This document shows positions 52,133 through 59,477 of a stretch of DNA of 64,000 nucleotides, piece after piece. The stretch is from Desulfospira joergensenii DSM 10085 (GTDB lineage Bacteria > Desulfobacterota > Desulfobacteria > Desulfobacterales > Desulfobacteraceae), in NCBI RefSeq assembly GCF_000420085.1, contig NZ_ATUG01000002.1, positions 2,046,001 to 2,110,000 of the forward strand, given 5' to 3'. The notes below the pieces were generated by a model. That model had not been told where the DNA came from. It saw nothing but the letters and a program-made list of their open reading frames with translations, and searched no databases. A program made the translations under genes and the position numbers. The first letter of the stretch is position 1. Each line of letters starts with the position of its first letter.

Positions 52133-54417
52133 ACGGGTTTGTCAGGAGCCTGCCGCGCATCACCCGGGTGTGGCAGGAAGAGATCCGGTTTGAACTGCCC
52201 TTTGAAAAAATCGGGGCCTGCTTTGCCCATGATCCCGGAACCCTGGTCCTGCTCTCCGGTTCCGACCTGGATTCATCCCAGACCCATATCATGGGAATGG
52301 ATCCCTGGCTTGAACTGAGGGGCAGGGGAGAAGAGTTTTTCCTTTCCACAGGGGGGAAATCCCACAGGATTGAAGGGGATATCTTTTCCTTTCTCAAGGA
52401 ACTGACCTCTCATTTCAGGCTTCCCGAAAAATTCGGTTCCTTTCAGGACCTTCCCCTTTGCGCCGGCCTCATGGGATATTTTGCCTATGATTTAAAGGAC
52501 CGGATCGAGGACCTTCCCAGAACCTGCCGGGACACCCATCTCCCGGATATCTGCCTCTACGCCCCTTCCCTGATCCTGGTCCAGGATCGGTCTTCGGAGC
52601 GGATTGTTTTGTCTGTGCCCGTACCTGAAGATGTGGATTTTGATTCATATAGAGACAGGATCCGGTCCCGGTTTTTTCAAAGGATCTCAGGGTTCTCCCC
52701 CCAGGGGGAAGAAACGCCGTTTTTTGTGGACGGACGGGGGTTCAGGTCCAGTTTTACCAAACCCGAATATATTCGGGCTGTAAAAAAAATCATCCAATAC
52801 CTCCGGGAGGGGGATATATACCAGGCCAACCTGTCCCAGAGGTTTGAGACCCGGTTTTCCGGGGACGCCTATGCTCTTTTCCTTCAGTTGTTCAAAAAAA
52901 ACCCGGCCCCTTTTTTTTCCTTTGTCCATGCCCGGGACCATAAGATCATATCCACCTCACCGGAGCGGTTTGTCCGGGTAAAGGGGAAAAAAGTGGAGAC
53001 CCGGCCCATCAAGGGGACCATTGCAAGGGGAAAGACCCCCCAGGAAGACGAGGAAAAGGGCAGGGCGCTTGCCTCCAGCATCAAGGACGATGCAGAACTG
53101 ACCATGATCGTGGATCTCATGCGCAACGACCTTTCCCGGGTCACCCGGCACGATACCGTGGTCGTGACCGAGCATAAACGGCTGGAACCCTACGACAATG
53201 TCTTTCATCTGGTCTCTGTGGTCACCGGCGAACTGGAACCGGACAAAACCTGTGTGGACCTGCTCAAGGCGGTTTTCCCGGGCGGCTCCATCACCGGGTG
53301 CCCCAAGATCCGCTCCATGGAGATCATCGATGAACTGGAATCGGTGAAACGCCATGTCTATACCGGATCCATCGGGTATCTCAGTTTCCATGATACCATG
53401 GATCTTTCCATTGCCATCCGCACGGCCACGGTAAAGGATCAGAGCCTCTACTTCAGTGTGGGCGGAGGCATTGTCTATGATTCTGACCCGGAAAAAGAGT
53501 TCCAGGAAACCCTGGACAAGGGAAAAACCCTGTTGGACATCCTGGCCCGGGCCTCCCAGGACAGGGAATTCTTCAGCCCCAGGGCCTGGGTGGCCGGAAA
53601 ACTGGTGGACCAGGACCGGGCAATGATTCCGGCACAGGATCCCGGGTTTCAATACGGGGCCGGGCTTTTTGAAACCGTCCGGGTGGAAAAGGGAGATCCG
53701 CTTTTTCTGGAAGAACACATCAAGCGTATGGAGCAAAGCTGGAGATTTTTGTTCCACTCTTCTCCTCCGGATATTACCTGGCCCCGGGTGGTGGATCTTC
53801 TGATCCGGGAAAACTGCCTGGAAACCTCAACCGCGGCGGTTAAGCTGATGATCAGCCTGGCCGATGGGGGGCGGACCGGTGAAAACCAGGCGGTCCCGGC
53901 GGCCTTTGCCCGGCCCTATGCTCCACGGCCCGTCCTGCTGGAAAAACAGGGCCTGGACCTGGTTACCTTTCCCCATCCCCGGCAGACCCCCCTGGCCGGC
54001 CATAAGACCCTGAACTACCTCTTTTATGAACAGGCAAGGATTCATGCCCTGGAAAAGGGAGGGGATGAGGCCCTGATCCTCAATCCGGATCTTACCGTAT
54101 CCGAGACCAATACCTGCAATATCCTGATCCGGGACGGAAGAACTCTTATCCTGCCTCTCTCCGTCCATGTGCTTCCCGGCATCACCCAGAAGGTGGTGGC
54201 GGACAGGCTGGAAACCCTGGGGGTTGAACTTGTTTCACGGCCGGTTCCTGCCAAGGATTTTTCCTCATATTCCGATATCCTCCTGACCAATTCCCTGGTG
54301 GGGGCTGTGAGGGTTCTCCATGTGGACGGACGCGAAATTCGTCACGACCCGGATTTCTGTGAACAGATCAACGGGATCCTGGAAAAAGCCCGTGGAAATC
54401 GGAATGGACAGGGGTGA
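52129..54417 (+). CDS. pabBC: PabB-PabC fusion (aminodeoxychorismate synthase I / ADC lyase)
   Basis: A 762-aa two-domain enzyme making p-aminobenzoate for folate. Residues about 1-465 are the chorismate-binding component; the lysine in 'ETRPIKGTIARG' distinguishes PabB from TrpE (which has PIAGT), and 'GGSITGCPKIRSMEIIDELE' with 'YTGSIGYLSF' completes the site. Residues about 485-762 are the PLP-dependent ADC lyase (fold IV): 'QYGAGLFETVRVEKG', the PLP-lysine in 'LAGHKTLNYLFYEQAR' and 'SETNTCNILI'. The glutamine amidotransferase PabA is not in the window. It supplies folate for GlyA. Confidence 0.93.
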   Translation: MNGFVRSLPRITRVWQEEIRFELPFEKIGACFAHDPGTLVLLSGSDLDSSQTHIMGMDPWLELRGRGEEFFLSTGGKSHRIEGDIFSFLKELTSHFRLPEKFGSFQDLPLCAGLMGYFAYDLKDRIEDLPRTCRDTHLPDICLYAPSLILVQDRSSERIVLSVPVPEDVDFDSYRDRIRSRFFQRISGFSPQGEETPFFVDGRGFRSSFTKPEYIRAVKKIIQYLREGDIYQANLSQRFETRFSGDAYALFLQLFKKNPAPFFSFVHARDHKIISTSPERFVRVKGKKVETRPIKGTIARGKTPQEDEEKGRALASSIKDDAELTMIVDLMRNDLSRVTRHDTVVVTEHKRLEPYDNVFHLVSVVTGELEPDKTCVDLLKAVFPGGSITGCPKIRSMEIIDELESVKRHVYTGSIGYLSFHDTMDLSIAIRTATVKDQSLYFSVGGGIVYDSDPEKEFQETLDKGKTLLDILARASQDREFFSPRAWVAGKLVDQDRAMIPAQDPGFQYGAGLFETVRVEKGDPLFLEEHIKRMEQSWRFLFHSSPPDITWPRVVDLLIRENCLETSTAAVKLMISLADGGRTGENQAVPAAFARPYAPRPVLLEKQGLDLVTFPHPRQTPLAGHKTLNYLFYEQARIHALEKGGDEALILNPDLTVSETNTCNILIRDGRTLILPLSVHVLPGITQKVVADRLETLGVELVSRPVPAKDFSSYSDILLTNSLVGAVRVLHVDGREIRHDPDFCEQINGILEKARGNRNGQG

Positions 54418-54625
54418 TCCTCTGCTGATTCTTCATGGGGGCCGGGTCAGAGGAGAACGGGGATAAGAGGGAAGAAGAGATTACCGAAATATAATGTTTT
54501 TCTAGGGTTTGGAATGGCTTTTTCCGGCAGATCAGGGTTGAATTTCGGGCAAATTCCATATACTCTGTCATAAAATTTTCCGGAAAATTGAGAATCCCTG
54601 AAAATTTGAGGAGAATGACGATCAA

Positions 54626-55336
54626 ATGAGAACAGAAACAATGAAAAAAATATGGATAATTCTATTTATTTTTTCTTTTGCCGCCCTTTTCAATATCCCC
54701 TGTAATGCCTCTCCGACGGCAGTGCTGGTGGATCCGGTGTTTCAATTTCAGCCCCTGCCCGAGGGGCAGGTCCTGACCCATGAATTTATCGTAAAGAACC
54801 AGGGGGATACCCCCTTGAATATCACAAAGGTCGTACCTCCCTGAGGCTGTGACAGCCGTGCCTATGACAGGCAGATTCCCCCGGGAGGGGAGGGGAAAAT
54901 AAAGATCGGGATCAAGACGGCGGGATACGGCGGAAAAACCATGAGCAAGAGAATCCTGGTGCAGACCGATGACCCGGCCCATTCAAAGATCTATCTGACC
55001 ATTCGGGGAGCCGTGGAAAAAATTGTGGACATCCATCCGAAGACAGTGAGTATGAAGGGGGCTCCCGGGGAGGAATTGGAGACAATCGTCACCATCACGC
55101 CCATGGAAAAATATCTCTTTTCCATTCTGGATCTGAAACAGCAGTTTAAAAAGAACATCACCGCTGAACTGATCCAGCCCAACGGGGACGACCGGTCATG
55201 GAAAGTCAGGATAAAAAGCAATTCCCCAAAACCTGACACCCTTTATGAGGTCATCACCCTGAATACGGACAGCAAATACCGGCCCAGCCTGAGAATCAGG
55301 GTCTATGCCATTTACAGTGGCCAGAAAAAATCCTAA
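54626..55336 (+). CDS. DUF1573-type exported protein with in-frame UGA (selenocysteine candidate)
   Basis: Read through the TGA at 54842-54844, this is one 236-aa protein; the parts before and after are in the same frame and both match one domain. It begins at ATG 54626 (GAGGAG site), with a signal peptide (IWIILFIFSFAALFNIPCNA). Residues about 28-130 follow the DUF1573 pattern: 'FQPLPEGQVLTHEFIVKNQGD', 'LNITKVVPP', then U73-G-C75, then 'IPPGGEGKIKIGI' and 'SKRILVQTDDP'. In the family the third block is normally preceded by C-G-C; here UGA replaces the first Cys exactly. A nonsense mutation would be unlikely to hit just that codon and leave the rest intact. Exported DUF1573 proteins may carry redox or metal roles. 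selA/selB/selC are not in the window. A sequencing error is the main alternative. Confidence 0.8.
54842..54890 (+). promoter_or_regulatory. Possible bacterial SECIS region after the UGA
   Basis: Just downstream of the UGA there are two stem-loops: GGCTG-TGA-CAGCC (54845-54857) and TGCCT-ATGAC-AGGCA (54859-54873). The second apical loop starts about 20 bases after the UGA and contains a G, within the distance range known for bacterial SECIS hairpins. The stems are short, so this is suggestive only. Confidence 0.4.
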
Positions 55337-55354
55337 CTGGAACCTCTTTTTCCC

Positions 55355-55987
55355 ATGAATATTTCCAAAATCAAGGCGGTTGTATTTGATTGTGACGGTG
55401 TGCTCTTTGACACGGGCCTGGCCAATCGAAAATTTTATGATGAAGTGCTGGATAGATTTGATAAACCCGGTCTGACCCGGGAGCAGTTTAAAAATGTCCA
55501 CATGATGACCGTGGGTGCGGCGGTGGAGTACCTTTTCCCCGAGCTTGAAGATCTCACTCCGGTCTATACATGTTTGAAACAGATCGGTTATCACAAGTTT
55601 ATTCCGGATATGAAGATGGAAGACGGACTGGTTTCCCTGCTGGAAAAAATAAAGAAAAGGGGATGGGTCCGGGGGATTGCCACCAACCGGACCGATACCA
55701 TGGAAAAAGTTCTTAAAGAGTTTCATCTGGATCCCTATTTTGATATTGTCGTGACGGCCCGGGATGTGGATAAGGCCAAACCCCATCCGGATGAATTGAT
55801 TAAAATCATGGACCATTATGATTTGAGTCCCCATGAAATGGTCTTTCTCGGAGATTCAGACTTTGACCGGCAGGCGGCCCGGCGAGCAGGAACCTGGTTT
55901 ATTGCCTTTCGACAGTCTTCCCTTGATGCGGATGTCCATGTGGATTCCATGGACGGGCTAGGAGATGTTTTACGGTTAAATGAATAA
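55355..55987 (+). CDS. HAD-superfamily hydrolase (phosphoglycolate phosphatase-like)
   Basis: A 210-aa HAD phosphatase with motif I 'VVFDCDGVLFDTG' (nucleophile and acid Asp), motif II region 'GIATNRTDTM', motif III lysine in 'DKAKPHPDEL' and motif IV 'VFLGDSDFDRQAARRAG'. The helical cap (about 15-95) puts it among Gph-like enzymes, which act on small phosphate esters. The ribosome site before ATG 55355 is weak. It lies 18 bases after the selenoprotein candidate and ends before the sat promoter. The substrate cannot be assigned. Confidence 0.85.
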   Translation: MNISKIKAVVFDCDGVLFDTGLANRKFYDEVLDRFDKPGLTREQFKNVHMMTVGAAVEYLFPELEDLTPVYTCLKQIGYHKFIPDMKMEDGLVSLLEKIKKRGWVRGIATNRTDTMEKVLKEFHLDPYFDIVVTARDVDKAKPHPDELIKIMDHYDLSPHEMVFLGDSDFDRQAARRAGTWFIAFRQSSLDADVHVDSMDGLGDVLRLNE

Positions 55988-55992
55988 AATTC

Positions 55993-56021
55993 TTGACAAA
56001 ATTCTCAATCATCATTAAATC
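55993..56021 (+). promoter_or_regulatory. Candidate promoter of sat
   Basis: TTGACA (55993-55998) and TAAATC (56016-56021) with a 17-bp spacer, about 95 bases before the sat start. The -10 is a poor match. The whole 120-bp leader is very AT-rich. Confidence 0.4.
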
Positions 56022-56050
56022 TTACGAGATTTTTATTTGTGATTTTTTAT

Positions 56051-56070
56051 AAATGTTTGGGTAAACATTT
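56051..56070. promoter_or_regulatory. Perfect palindrome upstream of sat (operator candidate)
   Basis: AAATGTTTGGGTAAACATTT: 8-bp arms around a 4-base centre, lying between the promoter and the sat start. Rex is known to repress sat in Desulfovibrio vulgaris; this palindrome has the size of such an operator but does not match the TTGTGA-type Rex half-sites well. The regulator is therefore open. Confidence 0.5.
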
Positions 56071-56115
56071 ATTTTGTTATAGGTTAAATTAACATAAACT
56101 AAGGAGAGTGATTGA

Positions 56116-57393
56116 ATGTCTAAATTAGTTGCCCCTCATGGCGGAAAAGGCCTTGTGATTTGCAAGCTTGAAGGCGCTGAGCTGGAAGCAGAACTGAAAA
56201 AAGCAGAAGGTCTTAAAAAAATTGAGATTTCTTCCCAGGTAAAAGGTGACCTGATCATGCTGGGTATTGGCGGATTCAGCCCCTTGAACGGTTTCATGAC
56301 CAAGGCCGACTGGAAAGGCGTGTGTGAAGACTTCCTCCTGGCCGACGGTACTTTCTGGCCTGTGCCCGTAATGCTGGATGCTGCCAAGGACGATGCCGCC
56401 GATATCAATGTCGGTGATGAAATTGCCCTGGAAAGAGGCGGCGAAATCTACGCCACCATGAAGATCGAAGAAAAATTCGAGATGAGCGAAGACGATAAAA
56501 AATGGGAATGTGAGAAAGTATACAAGGGCCACGGCGAAGAGTCTGCAGATGACGTCTTCTGGAAAATCGCCATGGAAGATCACCCCGGTGTCCAGATGGT
56601 TATGGCCAGAAAAGAGTTCTGCCTGGCCGGCCCTGTAAAAGTCCTTTCCGAAGGTGAATTCCCTGAAAAATTCAAGGGCGTATACCTGACTCCCACAGAG
56701 ACCCGCGCCATCTTTGATGAAAGAGGCTGGGCAAACGTGGCTTCCATGCAGCTGAGAAATCCCATGCACAGATCCCATGAGCATCTTTGCAAGATCGCTT
56801 TGGACGTGTGCGACGGTGTTCTGATCCATTCCCTCATCGGTAACCTGAAACCCGGTGACATCCCGGCAGAGGTTCGGATCGAATGTATCGACACCCTGAT
56901 CAAAGATTATTTTGTTCCCGAGCATGTGGTCAACGGCGGATATCCCCTTGACATGAGATATGCCGGTCCCCGTGAAGGCCTTCTCCATGCCACCTTCCGC
57001 CAGAACTACGGTGTAAACAGAATGATCATCGGCCGTGACCATGCCGGCGTTGGTGACTTCTACACCCTGTTTGAAGCCCAGGAGATCTTTGATACCATTC
57101 CCCAGCCCGAAGGCGAAGGCAAGGCCCTGCTTTGCGAGCCCCTGAAAATCGACTGGACCTTCTACTGCCACAAATGCGACGGTATGGCTTCCATGAGAAC
57201 CTGCCCCCACGGCAAGGAAGACAGAGTTATCCTTTCCGGTACCAAGCTGCGTCATGCCCTTTCCAACAACGAGGAAGTGGTTGACCATTTTGGCCGGGAA
57301 GAGGTATTGGTTCTTCTGAGAAAATACTATGCATCCCTGACCGAGAAGGTTGAAGTCAAACTTCAGAGTCATGCAGAAGGAAGCAAGATGTAA
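56116..57393 (+). CDS. sat: Sulfate adenylyltransferase (dissimilatory type)
   Basis: A 425-aa homomeric ATP sulfurylase that activates sulfate to APS, the first step of dissimilatory sulfate reduction. Motifs: PUA-like N-domain, 'MQLRNPMHRSHEHL' (HxxH for ATP phosphates), 'LIGNLKPGDIP', 'IIGRDHAGVGDFYT' and 'LSGTKLRHALSNNEE'. A zinc site 'FYCHKCDGMASMRTCPH' is typical of this clade. Codons are strongly biased (few rare Arg codons), indicating very high expression. It has its own leader and terminators; aprAB and the pyrophosphatase are elsewhere. The gene defines the organism's energy metabolism. Confidence 0.97.
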   Translation: MSKLVAPHGGKGLVICKLEGAELEAELKKAEGLKKIEISSQVKGDLIMLGIGGFSPLNGFMTKADWKGVCEDFLLADGTFWPVPVMLDAAKDDAADINVGDEIALERGGEIYATMKIEEKFEMSEDDKKWECEKVYKGHGEESADDVFWKIAMEDHPGVQMVMARKEFCLAGPVKVLSEGEFPEKFKGVYLTPTETRAIFDERGWANVASMQLRNPMHRSHEHLCKIALDVCDGVLIHSLIGNLKPGDIPAEVRIECIDTLIKDYFVPEHVVNGGYPLDMRYAGPREGLLHATFRQNYGVNRMIIGRDHAGVGDFYTLFEAQEIFDTIPQPEGEGKALLCEPLKIDWTFYCHKCDGMASMRTCPHGKEDRVILSGTKLRHALSNNEEVVDHFGREEVLVLLRKYYASLTEKVEVKLQSHAEGSKM

Positions 57394-57397
57394 TTGA

Positions 57398-57421
57398 GAT
57401 TAAATCTCTTCAGATTTAATC
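57398..57421 (+). terminator. First hairpin after sat
   Basis: GATTAAATCT and AGATTTAATC form a perfect 10-bp stem, without its own T-run; it precedes the strong terminator and may protect the mRNA end. Confidence 0.5.
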
Positions 57422-57433
57422 AGGGTATATAAG

Positions 57434-57469
57434 AAAAACGGCCTTTCCCGATCGGGAAAGGCCGTTTTT
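57434..57469. terminator. Bidirectional terminator between sat and the Na/Pi transporter
   Basis: A perfect palindrome of 36 bases with AAAAACGGCC and GGCCGTTTTT arms, serving sat on the plus strand and the convergent transporter on the minus strand. Confidence 0.93.
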
Positions 57470-57503
57470 GTCTGGGCCCCGGGGGAGAGGTGGAGGAGAG
57501 GGA

Positions 57504-59177
57504 TTAAATGATCCGATCCACTCCAATGGCGATATTATAACAATAGTCTCCCATTTTTTCATAGCTTGAGACCAGGGAGATGAAAAAGACTCCGGCATCC
57601 ACAGAGCATTCCACGTTTCTGAGCCGCTGGATATGGTTGGACCGCATATTCTCCCGCATCTGGTCGATACGGTCTTCAAAGCCCAGGGCATCTTCGTAAA
57701 ATCCTTCGGGTTTATCCTTCATCCCTTCAACGATATGGTCCAGGAAGAGGTTTGCCTGCCCGGAGATATCGGTGAGATCCCTGAGAGCCTCACCGCTGAA
57801 CCGGATATTGGCATCGTAGACCTTTTCAAGCATCTTGGATATGCTTTCCATGGCATCTCCGATCCGCTCGATGTTATTGGTGATCCGCATCATCTCGGAA
57901 ATTTCTTTGGCTTCGGGTTCATTGACCTCTCCCTGGTAGATAGTGGTCAGATAGGAAATGATGATTTTCTGGCAGTCGTCAATATGGGTTTCAACGGCCT
58001 CCCGCTCGCCTAAAATATCGTCGTCCCGCCGGGTCAGACAGGTGGATATCTTCATGTTGTTCATCCGGACGTAGTCGGCGTAGTTGATAATTTCCCCCTT
58101 TACCTTGGCCAGGGCGCCAATGGGGGAATCCATAAAGCTTGCATCAAACTGGGGAAGTTTATACCGTTCTTTTGAATCTTTTGTCCTGGGGGAGATCAAT
58201 ATGGTGAACCGGACCAGTTTGGGCAGCAGTACCAGAAAGACGATGGCATTGATCACGTTAAACAGGGTATGGCCGTTGGCAATATATCTGGCCACATTGA
58301 CATACTCGTTGTTGACCGCATCCCCCACGGGCCCGGCCCCCATTTTCAGGGTGAGTGTTTTTACGATTTCCACAAAAAAGGGAAAAATAACAAGGATAAT
58401 ACAGACCCCTGCCACATTGAATATGGTGTGGGCATTGGCGGTTCTGTGGGCCTCTGCGTTTCTGGAGCCCAGGGTTGCCAGCTGGGCCGTGATGGTGGTC
58501 CCGATATTTTCCCCCAATACCAGGGCCAGGGCCGTGGGAAAACTTAAGAGACCGGAGGTGGCCAGGGCCATTGTCAGTCCGACCGTGGCCGATGAAGATT
58601 GAACGGCCACGGTGAGCAGGGCTCCCATGGATACACAGAGTAAAATCCCTCCGATGGTGTCCGTGGAAAAGGTGGTGAAAAAGGAGATAAACTGGGGATC
58701 GGTTTTAATGGGGGCCAATCCGTTTTTCATGACGCCCATGCCAAAGAAAAGCAGGCCGAACCCAAGGATGATATCACCGATATGCCGGTATTGGCGCTTC
58801 TTGGAAAAATACTTTAATCCCACACCCAGGGCAATGGCCGGCAGAGCCGCTTCGGTCAGTTTAAATGCAATGAGCTGCCCGGTGATGGTGGTGCCCACAT
58901 TGGCCCCGATAACCACCCCGACCGCCTGTTCAAGGGTCATGATTCCGGCACTGACAAATCCGATCAGCATTACCGTGGTGGCGGATGAAGACTGGACCAT
59001 GGCCGTTACCCCGGCACCGGTGATACAGCCCAGAATTCGATTGGAGGAAATTGCTTCTAAAATGCTTCTGATCTTTTGACCGGCAGTGGCCTGGAGCCCT
59101 TCGGTCATCATTTTCATGCCGAGAATAAACAACCCCAGCCCGCCCAGCGTTTGGATCAGTATCCCTGCTATATCCAC
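57504..59177 (-). CDS. Na/phosphate cotransporter family protein with PhoU tail
   Basis: A 557-aa protein starting at GTG 59177 (AGGGGAGGAAC site). Residues about 1-330 are hydrophobic with the duplicated NptA signature: 'VQSSSATTVMLIGF' near 65 and 'VQSSSATVGLTMALA' near 190, plus 'GANVGTTITGQL' and 'GENIGTTITAQL'. Residues about 350-557 are two PhoU-like helical repeats ('NNIERIGDAMESISKML' and 'YEKMGDYCYNIAIGV'). It exchanges or imports phosphate with sodium, or senses it through the PhoU part. Direct repeats resembling Pho boxes lie just upstream (59200-59239). A second, unrelated phosphate carrier is next door. Confidence 0.9.
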   Translation of the reverse strand: MDIAGILIQTLGGLGLFILGMKMMTEGLQATAGQKIRSILEAISSNRILGCITGAGVTAMVQSSSATTVMLIGFVSAGIMTLEQAVGVVIGANVGTTITGQLIAFKLTEAALPAIALGVGLKYFSKKRQYRHIGDIILGFGLLFFGMGVMKNGLAPIKTDPQFISFFTTFSTDTIGGILLCVSMGALLTVAVQSSSATVGLTMALATSGLLSFPTALALVLGENIGTTITAQLATLGSRNAEAHRTANAHTIFNVAGVCIILVIFPFFVEIVKTLTLKMGAGPVGDAVNNEYVNVARYIANGHTLFNVINAIVFLVLLPKLVRFTILISPRTKDSKERYKLPQFDASFMDSPIGALAKVKGEIINYADYVRMNNMKISTCLTRRDDDILGEREAVETHIDDCQKIIISYLTTIYQGEVNEPEAKEISEMMRITNNIERIGDAMESISKMLEKVYDANIRFSGEALRDLTDISGQANLFLDHIVEGMKDKPEGFYEDALGFEDRIDQMRENMRSNHIQRLRNVECSVDAGVFFISLVSSYEKMGDYCYNIAIGVDRII

Positions 59178-59199
59178 CCGTTCCTCCCCTAAGATTTCC

Positions 59200-59239
59200 C
59201 GGCTAACCCGAACCTAACACAAATCTAATCGATCCTTAA
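59200..59239 (-). promoter_or_regulatory. Pho box-like direct repeats before the Na/Pi transporter
   Basis: On the minus strand four 7-mers start at an exact 11-base period: TTAAGGA (59239), TTAGATT (59228), TTAGGTT (59217) and TTAGCCG (59206). The 7+4 plan is that of PhoB sites. The position is close to the start codon, so the exact promoter is unclear. Confidence 0.55.
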
Positions 59240-59419
59240 TAATTGGGCACTGGTATACTCTAATTCGATAAATATTTCAATCCGGAGAATGCTCTTGGAT
59301 ACAAGACCGGGGGAATTTGATTAACCCTTTTTCCAATGGGGTGTTGCATTAGGTAACGGGTTTCAAGCCATGGAAATAAATTGGGTTTTCAGGGAAAGGT
59401 TAACCTGCCGGCTGAAAAT

Positions 59420-59456
59420 AAAAAAGGCCGGTATCAAAAATATACCGGCCTTTTTT
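59420..59456 (-). terminator. Terminator of the PiT gene
   Basis: AAAAAAGGCCGGTAT and ATACCGGCCTTTTTT make a 15-bp perfect stem; on the minus strand it is downstream of the PiT gene stop at 59478. Confidence 0.9.
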
Positions 59457-59477
59457 ATTTTTATCAGGGATGAGTTC

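Noticed and set aside
54626..54844. A short 72-aa gene, or a pseudogene broken by a stop
   Set aside because: The frame continues beyond the TGA with the rest of the same domain, the stop lies exactly at the conserved Cys, and there is no other damage, so recoding is the better explanation.
56125..57372. 415-aa frame antisense to sat
   Set aside because: A shadow frame caused by biased codon use of a highly expressed gene; no motifs.
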